Origin: Cellulomonas sp. C5510
Lineage (GTDB): Bacteria > Actinomycetota > Actinomycetes > Actinomycetales > Cellulomonadaceae
Assembly: GCF_019797765.1 (NCBI RefSeq)
Contig: NZ_CP081862.1
Span: 620,001 to 684,000 of the forward strand
Reading direction: 5' to 3'
DNA: 64,000 bases
The position numbers and the translations under genes are program-made. Positions 44,168 to 53,369 of this stretch are shown piece by piece (positions within the stretch are counted from its first letter, which is position 1; each line of letters opens with the position of its first letter). The notes beneath the pieces were generated by a model, which saw nothing but the letters and a program-made list of their open reading frames with translations, did no database searches and had not been told where the DNA came from.

Positions 44168-46506
44168 CCTCGACCGACGACCGCGCCGCCACCCGCACGG
44201 AGGCGGCGGCTCCCGCGCGGCCCGTGCTCACCCACCGGCCCGCCGGCATCGGCCACCCGTACGCCGCGTCCGCCGACCAGCGCCTCCCGGTGCACCCCGG
44301 CGTCGGCGACCGGCCCGCGCTCGGCGTCGTCGCCACCGGCCTGCCCGCGGCCGCGTCCGTGGTCTGCGAGTGGGCCGCGGGCGACGAGGTCACCGTGCTG
44401 CCGTGCGAGCCCGGGTCCGTCTCGCCCGCCGACGCCGCGGCCCTGGCCGGCGGGGACGGGCACCTCGCCGCGGCGCAGGCGGGCCAGCTCGCCGCCGACG
44501 GCGCCTGGCACGTGACCGCCCCGGCGCTCGCGGCAGGCGTGCGGTACCGGTACCGGTTCGTCGTGACGGGCGCCGGCGACCCCGCGGACGGCGCCGTCGC
44601 GACGCCCTGGTCCGCGGTCTCCGCGGGCGCGTGGGCCGAGGCCCCGGACGCCCCCGTGACGGTCGGCGGCGTCCCCGCCGCCGACCACCCGCGCGTCGTC
44701 CCCGGCTCCGTGCGGGTGTGGCGCGACCTCGACGGCGCGCGCCGGGTCCGGTTCGCGTTCCGGCTCGCCCCGTCCGAGCACGTCGTCGGGTTCGGCGAGC
44801 GGTTCGACGCCGTCGACCAGCGCGGCCGCCGGCTCGACGCCGTGGTGTTCGAGCAGTACAAGTCGCAGGGCGCGACCGGCCGCACGTACCTGCCCATGCC
44901 GTTCGCCCACGTCGTGGGCGGCGACGGCTGGGGGTTCCACGTCCGCACGTCCCGCCGCACGTGGTTCGACGTCGGCGCGTCCACGCCGGACGAGCTGGTG
45001 GTCGAGGCCCTGGTCGGGGCGGATGCGGCGCTCGACGTCGCGGTCTACGAGGGCACGCCGGCCGCGGTGCTGCGGGCGTTCGGCGACGAGGTCGGCCGCG
45101 CCGAGGAGCTCCCGGACTGGGTGCTGCGGCTGTGGGCGTCCGGCAACGAGTGGAACACCCAGGCGATCGTCATGGACCGCATGGACGCCCACCGCGACCT
45201 CGACATCCCCGTCGGCGTCGTCGTCATCGAGGCGTGGTCGGACGAGGAGGGCATCACGATCTTCCGCGACGCCCGCTACGCCGTGCACCCGGACGGCGCG
45301 CCGCACCGCGCGGCCGACTTCACGTACCCGCCGGACGGCGCCTGGCCGGACCCGCGGGCCATGGTCGAGGAGCTGCACGCCCGCGGCATCAAGGTCGTCC
45401 TCTGGCAGATCCCGCTGCTCAAGACGGAGCACGACCTGGGCCCGGACGTCCCGCACGACGCGCAGGTGCTCGCGGACGGCCGCGCGATGGTGGCCGCCGG
45501 GCACGCGGTGCGGGAGGCCGACGGCACGCCGTACCACAACCGCGGCTGGTGGTTCCCGCAGGCGCTGATGGCCGACCTGTCCACGCCTGAGGGCCGGGCC
45601 TGGTGGACCGAGCGTCGGCGCTACCTGGTCGAGGACTACGACGTCGACGGCTTCAAGACCGACGGCGGCGAGCACGCGTGGGGCGACGACCTGCGGTACG
45701 CCGACGGCCGGCGCGGCGACGAGGGCAACAACCTCAACCCCGTGCACTACGCCCGCGCGTTCGGCGACCTGCTGCGGTCCGCCGGCAAGGCGCCGGTGAC
45801 GTTCTCCCGCGCCGGGTTCACCGGCTCGCAGGCGCACGGCCTGCACTGGGCCGGCGACGAGAACTCCACGTGGGAGGCGTTCCGCTGGTCGATGACCGCC
45901 GGCATCACCGCGTCGGCGTCCGGCATCGTCTACTGGGGGTGGGACCTCGCCGGGTTCTCCGGGCCGGTGCCCGACGCGGAGCTGTACGTCCGGGCGGTCG
46001 CTGCGGCGACGTTCTGCCCCGTCATGCAGTACCACTCGGAGTTCAACCACCACCGGCTCCCGCTGCGCGACCGCACGCCGTGGTTCGTGGCCGAGGTGAA
46101 CGACGACCCCACCGTGGTCGACGTGTTCCGGCGCTACGCCGTGCTGCGCGAGCGGCTGGTGCCGTACCTGGCCCAGGGCGCCCGGGCGGCCATCGCGACC
46201 GGCGCACCGCTCATGCGGGGGCTGTTCGTCGACCACCCGCACGACCCGGCCGTGTGGGAGCGTCCCGGGCAGTTCCTGCTGGGCGACGACCTGCTGGTGC
46301 ACCCCGTCACGGAGCCCGGCGCCACCACCTGGGAGACCTACCTGCCGGCGGGCGAGTGGGTCGACGTGTGGACCGGGGAGCGCGTCGCGGGCGAGCCGCA
46401 CGGGGACGGCGTGGTCGTCACCCGGGAGGTGCCGCGGGACGTCGTGCCGGTGTACGCGCGGGCGTCCGCCTGGGACGGGCTCGCGGCGGTGTTCGGGGAG
46501 GGCTGA
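44164..46506 (+). CDS. GH31 alpha-glucosidase family enzyme
   Basis: 780 residues, no signal peptide. An N-terminal beta domain, the (beta/alpha)8 barrel with nucleophile Asp500 (DGFKTDGGE) and acid Asp565 (GDENSTWEAF), then C-terminal beta domains with FLLGDDLLVHPV. About the first 150 residues before the usual GH31 N-domain are extra. Gene pairing with a GH15-like enzyme and importer matches, as I recall, the Kribbella flavida genes for a cyclic isomaltosyl/nigerosyl tetrasaccharide. Substrate assignment is inference. Confidence 0.88.
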   Translation: MTSTDDRAATRTEAAAPARPVLTHRPAGIGHPYAASADQRLPVHPGVGDRPALGVVATGLPAAASVVCEWAAGDEVTVLPCEPGSVSPADAAALAGGDGHLAAAQAGQLAADGAWHVTAPALAAGVRYRYRFVVTGAGDPADGAVATPWSAVSAGAWAEAPDAPVTVGGVPAADHPRVVPGSVRVWRDLDGARRVRFAFRLAPSEHVVGFGERFDAVDQRGRRLDAVVFEQYKSQGATGRTYLPMPFAHVVGGDGWGFHVRTSRRTWFDVGASTPDELVVEALVGADAALDVAVYEGTPAAVLRAFGDEVGRAEELPDWVLRLWASGNEWNTQAIVMDRMDAHRDLDIPVGVVVIEAWSDEEGITIFRDARYAVHPDGAPHRAADFTYPPDGAWPDPRAMVEELHARGIKVVLWQIPLLKTEHDLGPDVPHDAQVLADGRAMVAAGHAVREADGTPYHNRGWWFPQALMADLSTPEGRAWWTERRRYLVEDYDVDGFKTDGGEHAWGDDLRYADGRRGDEGNNLNPVHYARAFGDLLRSAGKAPVTFSRAGFTGSQAHGLHWAGDENSTWEAFRWSMTAGITASASGIVYWGWDLAGFSGPVPDAELYVRAVAAATFCPVMQYHSEFNHHRLPLRDRTPWFVAEVNDDPTVVDVFRRYAVLRERLVPYLAQGARAAIATGAPLMRGLFVDHPHDPAVWERPGQFLLGDDLLVHPVTEPGATTWETYLPAGEWVDVWTGERVAGEPHGDGVVVTREVPRDVVPVYARASAWDGLAAVFGEG

Positions 46507-46553
46507 GGGCGACACCCGGCGCCGCCCGGCGACACTCGGCGGCGGACGCGCCC

Positions 46554-46589
46554 CGGCGGCGCTCCCGGACCGCTCCGGGCGCGCCGCCG
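46554..46589. terminator. Bidirectional hairpin between two sugar loci
   Basis: A 16-bp stem with one mismatch (46554-46569 with 46574-46589) and a 4-base loop in the 90-base gap where the GH31 operon and the transaldolase operon converge. Confidence 0.65.
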
Positions 46590-46596
46590 GCCGGTG

Positions 46597-47241
46597 TCAG
46601 GCGAGCGCGGCGGCCGCGGCGTCGAACTGCGCGACGGCCGCGTCCGTGAGCGGCTCCGCGAACAGCCCGCGCGCGACGTCCGGCGCCAGCGTGACGGCGT
46701 CCGCCCCCGCCTCGGCGAGCGTGACGACGTCGTCGGGCGTGCGGACGCTGGCCACGAGGGTGCCCGTTCCGGTGCCCGCCAGCACCCGGACCATCTGCGC
46801 CACCAGCGCGTGGCCGTCGCGGCCGGACTCGGTCATGCGGCCGAGGTAGGGGGCGATCCACCGGGCGCCGGCGGCGGCCGCGAGCACGGCCTGCCGCGGG
46901 TGGTAGACGGCCGTGACGAGCACGGGCACCCCGTCGTCCGCGAGCCGCCGCGTGGCCGCCAGGCCCTCCGCCGTGGCGGGCACCTTCACCACGAGGCGGT
47001 CGGACAGCGCGCGCAGGTCGTGGCCCTCGCGGACCACGGCGTCGACGTCGTGCGCGGTGGTCTGCACGAACACCTCGCGGCTGCCGTGGGCGAGCAGCCA
47101 GCCCACCAGGTCCGGCACGGCGGGCAGCCGGACGCCGCCGCGCTGCAGGATGAGCGGGTTGGTCGTGACGCCCCGGAACAGGCCCGTGGCCAGCAGCGGC
47201 TCCAGGGCGGTGGTGTCCGCGGCGTCCAGGTACAGCAGCAT
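46597..47241 (-). CDS. Small transaldolase / fructose-6-phosphate aldolase-like protein
   Basis: 214 residues, the size of the short transaldolase/FSA subfamily. LYLDAADT at the start, GVTTNP, the Schiff-base lysine in VVKVPAT, and AYLGRM-like APYLGRM motifs are intact. It would split or transfer a three-carbon unit of a sugar phosphate. Last gene of an operon that starts with the permease at 53226; it begins two bases after the kinase stop. Confidence 0.88.
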   Translation of the reverse strand: MLLYLDAADTTALEPLLATGLFRGVTTNPLILQRGGVRLPAVPDLVGWLLAHGSREVFVQTTAHDVDAVVREGHDLRALSDRLVVKVPATAEGLAATRRLADDGVPVLVTAVYHPRQAVLAAAAGARWIAPYLGRMTESGRDGHALVAQMVRVLAGTGTGTLVASVRTPDDVVTLAEAGADAVTLAPDVARGLFAEPLTDAAVAQFDAAAAALA

Positions 47242-47243
47242 GC

Positions 47244-48755
47244 TCACTCCTCGTTCGGGGACCCGGCGGGCGACGTGCGTCCGGGCTGCGGCTCGTCCGG
47301 CTGGCGGGTGTCGGCCAGCGCCCGGTAGCGGCGCGCCACCTCCGGGTCCGGGGCGCGGCGAGGCTCGACGACGCCGGTGGTCGCGGGCGCCCACGCGTCC
47401 CGCACGTCCCGCACGTCCGCCCCCGCCAGCACCGCGGCGGCCTGGACGGCGGCGCCGCGGGCGGTGGCCTCGTCGACCGCGCGGGTCTCGACCGGCGTGC
47501 CGAGCGTGTCGGCGAGCACCTGCCGGTACGCGGCCGACCGGGCGCCGCCGCCGGCCACGACGACCGGGCCGTCGGCGGTGGCGCCGGCCGCGCGGATCGC
47601 CTCGTGCCCGCGGACGAGCCCCAGGACGACGCCCTCGACCGCCGCGAGCGCGAGCTCCTCGCGCGTGGTGTCCGTGCGCAGCCCGGCGAGCAGCCCGCGG
47701 GCGGCGGGGCGGTCGGGGCTGCGCTCGCCGTCCAGGAACGCGGCCAGCAGCGGCCGGTCCGCGCGGGCGGGCGCCGCCAGCGCGAGGGCGGCGAGCCCCG
47801 CGTGGTCGACGCCCAGCAGCCGCGCCATCGTGTCGGTGACCTTGGTGCAGTTGAGGGTGCAGACCAGCGGCAGCCACCCGCCCGCGGCGTCGGCCACGCC
47901 GTCCACCCACGCGGACGGGTCGTGCACCGGGGTGGGCGAGGTCGTCATCACGACCCCGGACGTGCCGAGGCTGTACAGCACCTGGTGCGGGGCGAGGCCG
48001 GTACCGAGCGCGCCGGCGTGCTGGTCGCCCGCACCCGCGCCGACCACGACGTCGGGTCGCAGGCCGAGCCGGCGGGCGTCCGGGGTGCTCGCCGTGCCGG
48101 CGGGCTCCGACGGCGCGAGCACCTCCGGGAGCAGCTCCGGCCACGGCAGGTCGTCGCGGACCCAGCGCCGCAGGTGGTCGACGAGGTACCGGCCGGTGTG
48201 CGCGGCGTAGTAGCCGGTGCCCGAGGCCTCGGACCGGTCGGTGACGGCCCGGCCGGTCAGCCGGTGGGTGAGGTAGTCGTGGGGCAGCAGCACGGTGCGC
48301 AGCGCGTCCAGGTGCTGTGGCTCGTGCTCGGCGACCCACGCGAGCTTGGTGATCGTGAACGCGGCGGTCGGCACCGACCCGACGGCGTCGGCCCAGCCGG
48401 CCGCGCCGAGCTCGCGCACGAGCGCCGCGGCCTGCGGGCTGGACGTCGTGTCGTTCCAGAGCTTCGCCGGGCGCAGCACGCGCCCGGCGGCGTCGAGCAT
48501 GACGAGGCCGTGGCACTGCGCCGCGACGGACACGGCGTCCACGTCCCGCGCGGCGAGCCCGGCCGCGGCGAGCGCGGCGGCGAGCGCCTGCTCCAGCGCC
48601 CGCCACCACGCGTCCGGGTGCTGCTCGCTGACCGGCGGCGACGTCGGCGGGTGCGGGCTGCGTCCCGTGCCCAGCAGGCGGCCGTCGTCCGCGTCGCGCA
48701 GCTCGACGGTGCAGGACTGCGTCGAGGAGTCGACGCCGGCGACGACGCCCGTCAC
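47244..48755 (-). CDS. FGGY-family carbohydrate kinase (xylulokinase-like)
   Basis: 503 residues. N-terminal GVDSSTQSCTVEL phosphate loop, SVAAQCHGLV, the KLWNDTTS substrate segment and a C-terminal GGGARSAAYRQVLAD ATP motif place it with xylulokinase-like members. In this operon it probably phosphorylates a ketose or sugar alcohol; without a cognate isomerase of the XylA type, xylose itself is unlikely. GTG start overlapping the SIS stop. Confidence 0.9.
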   Translation of the reverse strand: MTGVVAGVDSSTQSCTVELRDADDGRLLGTGRSPHPPTSPPVSEQHPDAWWRALEQALAAALAAAGLAARDVDAVSVAAQCHGLVMLDAAGRVLRPAKLWNDTTSSPQAAALVRELGAAGWADAVGSVPTAAFTITKLAWVAEHEPQHLDALRTVLLPHDYLTHRLTGRAVTDRSEASGTGYYAAHTGRYLVDHLRRWVRDDLPWPELLPEVLAPSEPAGTASTPDARRLGLRPDVVVGAGAGDQHAGALGTGLAPHQVLYSLGTSGVVMTTSPTPVHDPSAWVDGVADAAGGWLPLVCTLNCTKVTDTMARLLGVDHAGLAALALAAPARADRPLLAAFLDGERSPDRPAARGLLAGLRTDTTREELALAAVEGVVLGLVRGHEAIRAAGATADGPVVVAGGGARSAAYRQVLADTLGTPVETRAVDEATARGAAVQAAAVLAGADVRDVRDAWAPATTGVVEPRRAPDPEVARRYRALADTRQPDEPQPGRTSPAGSPNEE

Positions 48756-49423
48756 GGCTGCACGGCCTCCGGGGCCGGCGCGGCGCCGGTCGCCGCGGGG
48801 GACCCGAGCACGGGCAGCGCCGGGGGCAGGGTCTCGAGCCGGCCGACGGCGCCGGCCGGGTGCGTGGACAGCACCTGCTCCCAGCCGTAGCCCCGCTGCT
48901 GCATGAGCACCGCGGCGAGGGCGTCGCCCCAGACGGCGGTCGCCAGCGTGGACCCCATCGCGATGACGCCGCCGGGGTCGACCTCCGGCCCGGGGTCGAC
49001 GACCACCGTCAGGTCCGCGAGCCGCCCGAGCGACGACCCGGGCACGGCGGTGAGCGCGATGACGGGGACGTCGCGCTGCTGGACGCGCCGGGACAGGTCG
49101 TTGAGCTCGTCGGACTCGCCGCCGCGCGAGATGGTGATGAGGAGGTCGCCGCGCACCACGGCACCCATCGTGCCGTGCAGGGCGTCCATCCCCGGCAGGA
49201 ACAGCGACGGCGTGCCGCACACCGACAGCAGGTGCGCCATGCGGCGCGCGACGGCCCCCGACGTCCCGGAACCGGTGACGAAGACCTTGCCCGTGACCCG
49301 GCCGATCATCTCGACCGCCGTCACGAACGTCGCGTCGAGCTGGTCGGCGACGTCGGCCACGCCCCGGCCCTCGCGCCGCACGATCGCGCGGGCGGTCTCG
49401 AGGCTGTCGGCGGCTGTGGTCAT
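48752..49423 (-). CDS. SIS-domain sugar-phosphate isomerase-like protein
   Basis: 223 residues, one SIS domain (GKVFVTGSGTSGAVARRMAHLL, ISRGGESDELNDL, VIALTAV). It resembles KpsF/GutQ or hexulose-phosphate isomerases but lacks CBS domains. It probably interconverts an aldose phosphate and a ketose phosphate in the pathway. GGAGGA lies before the ATG. Confidence 0.82.
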   Translation of the reverse strand: MTTAADSLETARAIVRREGRGVADVADQLDATFVTAVEMIGRVTGKVFVTGSGTSGAVARRMAHLLSVCGTPSLFLPGMDALHGTMGAVVRGDLLITISRGGESDELNDLSRRVQQRDVPVIALTAVPGSSLGRLADLTVVVDPGPEVDPGGVIAMGSTLATAVWGDALAAVLMQQRGYGWEQVLSTHPAGAVGRLETLPPALPVLGSPAATGAAPAPEAVQP

Positions 49424-49467
49424 CGTGCTGTCCTCCGGGGGTGTGGGGCGGTCGGGGCGGGCGCGGG

Positions 49468-51078
49468 TCACGCGGCGTCCCAGGCGGCGTGCCGCAGGGC
49501 CTGCGGCGTGCGGTGCTCGGCGGGGACCCGGTCGCCGGTGCTGCGGCCGTGCGAGACGACGACGATGTCGTCGGCGACCTCGCACACCTCGTCCTCCTCG
49601 GAGGACACGAGCAGCACCGTCAGCCCGGCGTCGTGCGCGAGCGAGCGGACGATCCGGTGGATCTCGGCCTTCACGCCCAGGTCGACGCCCTTGGTGGGCT
49701 CGTCGAGCAGCAGGACGCGGGGCCGCTGGGCGATCGCGCGGGCCAGCAGCACCTTCTGCTGGTTGCCGCCGGACAGGCTGACGACGGGTCCGTGGCGGTC
49801 CCCGCGCACCCGCAGGCTGCCCAGTAGGTCGTCCGCCTCGCGCAGCATGCGGCGGGTGTCGAGCAGGCCGGCGCGGCGGTAGCGGCGCAGGACGGGCAGC
49901 GCGACGTTCATCGGGGAGTCGAGGCCCGGCACGATGCCGTCGCTCTTGCGCTCCTCGGTCACGTAGACCACGCCCTCCCGCTGGGCGTGCGCGGGGTTGC
50001 CCGGGCGGTACGGGCGGCCGTCGAGGGTGATCGCGCCGCCGGACACCGGGGCCAGGCCGACGAGCGCGCGCAGCAGCTCCGTCCGCCCGGCGCCGACGAG
50101 CCCGTACAGGCCGAGCACGCGGCCCGGCTCGGCGGTGAGGGTCACGCCGGCGACGCCGGGGGCGCGCAGGCCGCGGACCTCCAGGAGGGGCCTGGGCGTG
50201 GCGTCAGGGAACCACGCCCGGGTGTCGGGGACGGCGCGCGCGGGTGCGGCGCCGGCGGGGGCGGGGGCGGGGGTGGGAGCGCCGGAGGGCGCCGGGGCGC
50301 CGGCGGGGGAGGGCCGGGGAGCGGCGTGCTCCGCGGCCTCGTCCCCGGCGATCGCCGCGACGACGTCCTGCCGGCCGACCTCGTCGACGTGCGCGTCGAT
50401 GCGGACCCGCCCGTCGACGAGCGCCACGACGCGGTTGCACACCGCGTACAGCTCGTCGAGCTTGTGGTCGACGAACACGATGCCCAGCCCGCGGTCGGCG
50501 GCCAGCGAGCGGACGACGTCGAGCAGCCGCTCGACCTGCCCGCCCTCGAGGCTGGTGGTCGGCTCGTCCAGCAGCAGGTAGCGGGCGTCGCGGTGGGTGG
50601 CGACCGCGATCTCGAGCATCTGCCGGGTGGCGACGGGGTAGTCGCCGAGCTTGCGGTCGACGTCCACCTCGATCCCGAACGACGCGACGAGCTCGCGGGC
50701 CGCCGCGCGCATCTCCTCCCGGCGCAGCAGCCCCCCGCGGGACCGTTCCTGCCCGAGGAAGACGTTCTGCGCCACCGTGAGGTTCGGCAGCAGCGCCAGC
50801 TCCTGGTAGACGGTCGCGATGCCGGCGGCGATGGCGTCCGCGGGCGAGTCGACCGCCGCGGGGCGGCCGTCCACCACGATGCGCCCGCCGTCGGGGGTGG
50901 TGGCCCCGGAGATGGTGCGCAGCAGCGTCGACTTGCCGGCCCCGTTGTGGCCGACCAGCCCGACGACGTCGCCCGGCCGGACGTCGACCGAGACGCCGTG
51001 CAGCACCGACACACCCGAGTACGTCTTGGTGATCCCTCGGACGCTCAGCCCAGCCGGCGTCCCGGTCGACGTCGTCAT
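49468..51078 (-). CDS. ABC sugar importer ATPase, RbsA/XylG type
   Basis: 536 residues with two nucleotide-binding domains, as in CUT2 importers. The first has Walker A GHNGAGKST; the second has the degenerate Walker A GLVGAGRTE but an intact LSGGNQQK signature, the pattern known from RbsA. An Ala/Pro-rich linker of about 40 residues between the halves is longer than usual. Confidence 0.94.
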   Translation of the reverse strand: MTTSTGTPAGLSVRGITKTYSGVSVLHGVSVDVRPGDVVGLVGHNGAGKSTLLRTISGATTPDGGRIVVDGRPAAVDSPADAIAAGIATVYQELALLPNLTVAQNVFLGQERSRGGLLRREEMRAAARELVASFGIEVDVDRKLGDYPVATRQMLEIAVATHRDARYLLLDEPTTSLEGGQVERLLDVVRSLAADRGLGIVFVDHKLDELYAVCNRVVALVDGRVRIDAHVDEVGRQDVVAAIAGDEAAEHAAPRPSPAGAPAPSGAPTPAPAPAGAAPARAVPDTRAWFPDATPRPLLEVRGLRAPGVAGVTLTAEPGRVLGLYGLVGAGRTELLRALVGLAPVSGGAITLDGRPYRPGNPAHAQREGVVYVTEERKSDGIVPGLDSPMNVALPVLRRYRRAGLLDTRRMLREADDLLGSLRVRGDRHGPVVSLSGGNQQKVLLARAIAQRPRVLLLDEPTKGVDLGVKAEIHRIVRSLAHDAGLTVLLVSSEEDEVCEVADDIVVVSHGRSTGDRVPAEHRTPQALRHAAWDAA

Positions 51079-51079
51079 G

Positions 51080-52102
51080 TCAGCCGACCTCGCCCGGTCC
51101 GGGGGTCTCGCCGACCGTGAACAGCTTCAGCGGCTTGAGGATCTCGGGCTCCGGGGTGGCGCCGTCGGCCCACGCGCGGATCTGCTCGACGACCTCGGTG
51201 CCGTACACGTTCGGCTCCTGGGCGACGCACGCCGGGTACTGCTCGGTGAGCGTGACCTCGGCGGCGCAGAACCCGTAGACCTTCACGTCGCTGCCCGCGC
51301 TGAGCGCCTGGAGCGCGCCGTACGCGGCCGGCCCGGTGGAGGCGAAGATGACGTTGATGCCCGGGTTGCCGGACAGCATCTCCGTGGTGGCGCGCAGGCT
51401 GTCGTCGGGCTTGACGTTGCCGTCCACGCGGGCGACGACCTCGGCGTTCGGGTTCGACGCGATCTCGTCCTCGAAGCCCTGGTCGCGCATCTGCGTGGGC
51501 GTCTCGTCCGGCTCGGTGACGAACCCGATGGTCAGCTCGGCGTCGGCGCCCAGGTCGGCGAGCACCTGCTCGGCGGTCTGCTGGCCGCCGGCGACGTTGT
51601 CCGCGCCGAGGTACTGCACGATGCTCGCGCCCTGCGACTCGAGGGCGTCGGGGTCGATGCCGACGTTCACCGTGAACACCGGGACGCCCGCGTCGTTCGC
51701 GGCCTTGACGATCGCGGCGCCGGGCTCCGACTTCACCGCGTTGAGCGCCAGGGCGCACGGCTGCTTCTGCAGCATCGCCTGGACCTGGGCGAGCTGGTTG
51801 GCGTCGTCGTCGTCGGCGATCTGCACCTCGACGTCGAAGCCGTTGGCCTCGCCCGCGTCCTCGAAGCCCTGCTTCATGGCGACGTAGTAGGGGTTGGTGA
51901 GGTTCGGCAGCGCGACCGCGACGTAGGGGGTGTCGTCGTCGCACGAGTCGGGGCGGGGGATCTCGCTCGAGGCGGCGGACGAGCCCGAGCTGTCGTCGGA
52001 CCCGCCGGAGGACCCGGTGCCGGTGTCGACGGCGCTGCACGCCGCGAGGGTGAGGCCGGCGGCGCACAGGCCGGCGGCGAGGACGGGGGCACGAAGCTTC
52101 AT
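51080..52102 (-). CDS. ABC sugar-binding lipoprotein (CUT2)
   Basis: 340 residues. Lipobox LAAC with lipid on Cys22, a Ser/Gly linker, then a family 2 periplasmic-binding fold (VAVALPNLTNPYYVAMKQGF, DDANQLAQVQAML). Members with this start bind pentoses, hexoses or sugar alcohols. AGGAGA before the ATG. It lies next to the ATPase gene, one base apart. Confidence 0.93.
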   Translation of the reverse strand: MKLRAPVLAAGLCAAGLTLAACSAVDTGTGSSGGSDDSSGSSAASSEIPRPDSCDDDTPYVAVALPNLTNPYYVAMKQGFEDAGEANGFDVEVQIADDDDANQLAQVQAMLQKQPCALALNAVKSEPGAAIVKAANDAGVPVFTVNVGIDPDALESQGASIVQYLGADNVAGGQQTAEQVLADLGADAELTIGFVTEPDETPTQMRDQGFEDEIASNPNAEVVARVDGNVKPDDSLRATTEMLSGNPGINVIFASTGPAAYGALQALSAGSDVKVYGFCAAEVTLTEQYPACVAQEPNVYGTEVVEQIRAWADGATPEPEILKPLKLFTVGETPGPGEVG

Positions 52103-52146
52103 CGCTTTATCTCCTGGTGGACGGGGTTCGCTGCGGTCGGGGGTGG

Positions 52147-53226
52147 TCAGGGGGCCGCGGTGCCGGGTGGTGCGGCCGGTGCGGCGCCGGAGGGGACGGC
52201 GGCCGGGGTCGCCGGGGCGGTGGTCCCGGGTCCGCCGGGGTCGCCGGGGCCGCTGCGGCCGGGCAGGTGGGCCCGGATCAGCGCGGACAGCGAGGACTGG
52301 CGGCGGTAGGTGTCGACGATGACGCCGCCGAGGATGATCAGGCCGATGACGAGCGGCTGCCAGTACGACTGGACGCCGACGACGTTCATGCCGTTGGAGA
52401 CGGTCGCGATCAGCACCGCGCCGAGCAGGGCCCCGGGCAGGGTTCCGATGCCGCCGAACAGGCTGACCCCGCCGACGACGGCGGCCGCGATCGAGTAGAA
52501 CAGCTCGTTGCCGGAGCCCGCGGAGGGGTAGCCGACCATGAGCCGGGACGTGACGATGAGGCCGCCCATGCCGGCGCACAGGCCGGACAGCGCGTAGACC
52601 AGCATCGTGACGCGGCCGATCGGGATGCCGGACAGCCGGGAGGTCTCCCGGTTGCCGCCGACCGCGTAGATGCGCACGCCGGTGGGCGTGAGCTTGAGCA
52701 GCACGGTGAGCACGACGGCGAACAGCGCGACGAGCACGACGGGCATCGGCACGCCGAACAGCGAGCCGCGGCCGATCACGGCGAACATCGGGTCGGCGAC
52801 GTTGACGGAGCTGGCCCCGGTGAGGATCAGGGGGATGCTCGCGGCGACGCCGAAGGCGGCGAAGGTGACGATGAACGGTGGCAGGCGCAGGTAGTGGATC
52901 AGGGCGCCGTTGATCGTGCCGACCAGCGCGCCGACGGCCAGCGCGGCGAGGGCGGCGAGCCACCACGGCAGCCCGGAGCGCATCAGGAGCGCCGCGACCA
53001 TGCCGGTGAGCGCGATGTTCGAGCCCGTCGACAGGTCGATGCCACCGGTGAGCAGCACGAACGCCTGCCCCATCGCGAGGAACGCGATCACCGTGCCGTT
53101 GAGCAGCAGCAGGTTCGCGTTGTCGAACGTGCGGAACGTCGGCGACATCAGGCTGAAGATCGCGGCGACGAGCACGATCACCACACCGATGCCGAGCTCC
53201 TCCGGGATCCGGCGTCGCCTGACCAT
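52147..53226 (-). CDS. ABC sugar permease, RbsC type
   Basis: 359 residues, eight to ten membrane segments, with LLTGGIDLSTGSNIALTGM, GALIHYLRLPPFIVTFA and GISLFGG-like GVSLFGGIGT motifs of the CUT2 permease family. The last 45 residues are a Pro/Ala/Gly-rich tail. GAGGAGG precedes the ATG at 53226. First gene of the six-gene operon. Confidence 0.93.
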   Translation of the reverse strand: MVRRRRIPEELGIGVVIVLVAAIFSLMSPTFRTFDNANLLLLNGTVIAFLAMGQAFVLLTGGIDLSTGSNIALTGMVAALLMRSGLPWWLAALAALAVGALVGTINGALIHYLRLPPFIVTFAAFGVAASIPLILTGASSVNVADPMFAVIGRGSLFGVPMPVVLVALFAVVLTVLLKLTPTGVRIYAVGGNRETSRLSGIPIGRVTMLVYALSGLCAGMGGLIVTSRLMVGYPSAGSGNELFYSIAAAVVGGVSLFGGIGTLPGALLGAVLIATVSNGMNVVGVQSYWQPLVIGLIILGGVIVDTYRRQSSLSALIRAHLPGRSGPGDPGGPGTTAPATPAAVPSGAAPAAPPGTAAP

Positions 53227-53246
53227 GGTCTGCCTCCTCGCAGATC

Positions 53247-53312
53247 GCTCATCTGAGCACGATGCCGTGCTCATCTGCGACGACCGTACGGTGCCGTCGC
53301 CGCCTCTGGCAA
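53247..53312 (-). promoter_or_regulatory. Permease-operon promoter with two SorC-type operators
   Basis: On the minus strand: TTGCCA (53312 to 53307), 18 bases, TACGGT (53288 to 53283). Two copies of the operator half-pattern GCTCATCTG lie on and after the transcript start (53269-53279 and 53247-53258, the latter a full GCTCA-TC-TGAGC palindrome). Confidence 0.7.
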
Positions 53313-53351
53313 CCCGGTTCCAGATCACGGTTTGGAAACGTTCGAGCGCGC

Positions 53352-53369
53352 TACAGTGCTCACATGAGC
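53352..53369 (+). promoter_or_regulatory. Leaderless SorC promoter with overlapping operator
   Basis: TACAGT (53352-53357), six bases before the ATG. A third operator GCTCA-CA-TGAGC (53358-53369) covers the start codon, suggesting autorepression. Confidence 0.65.
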
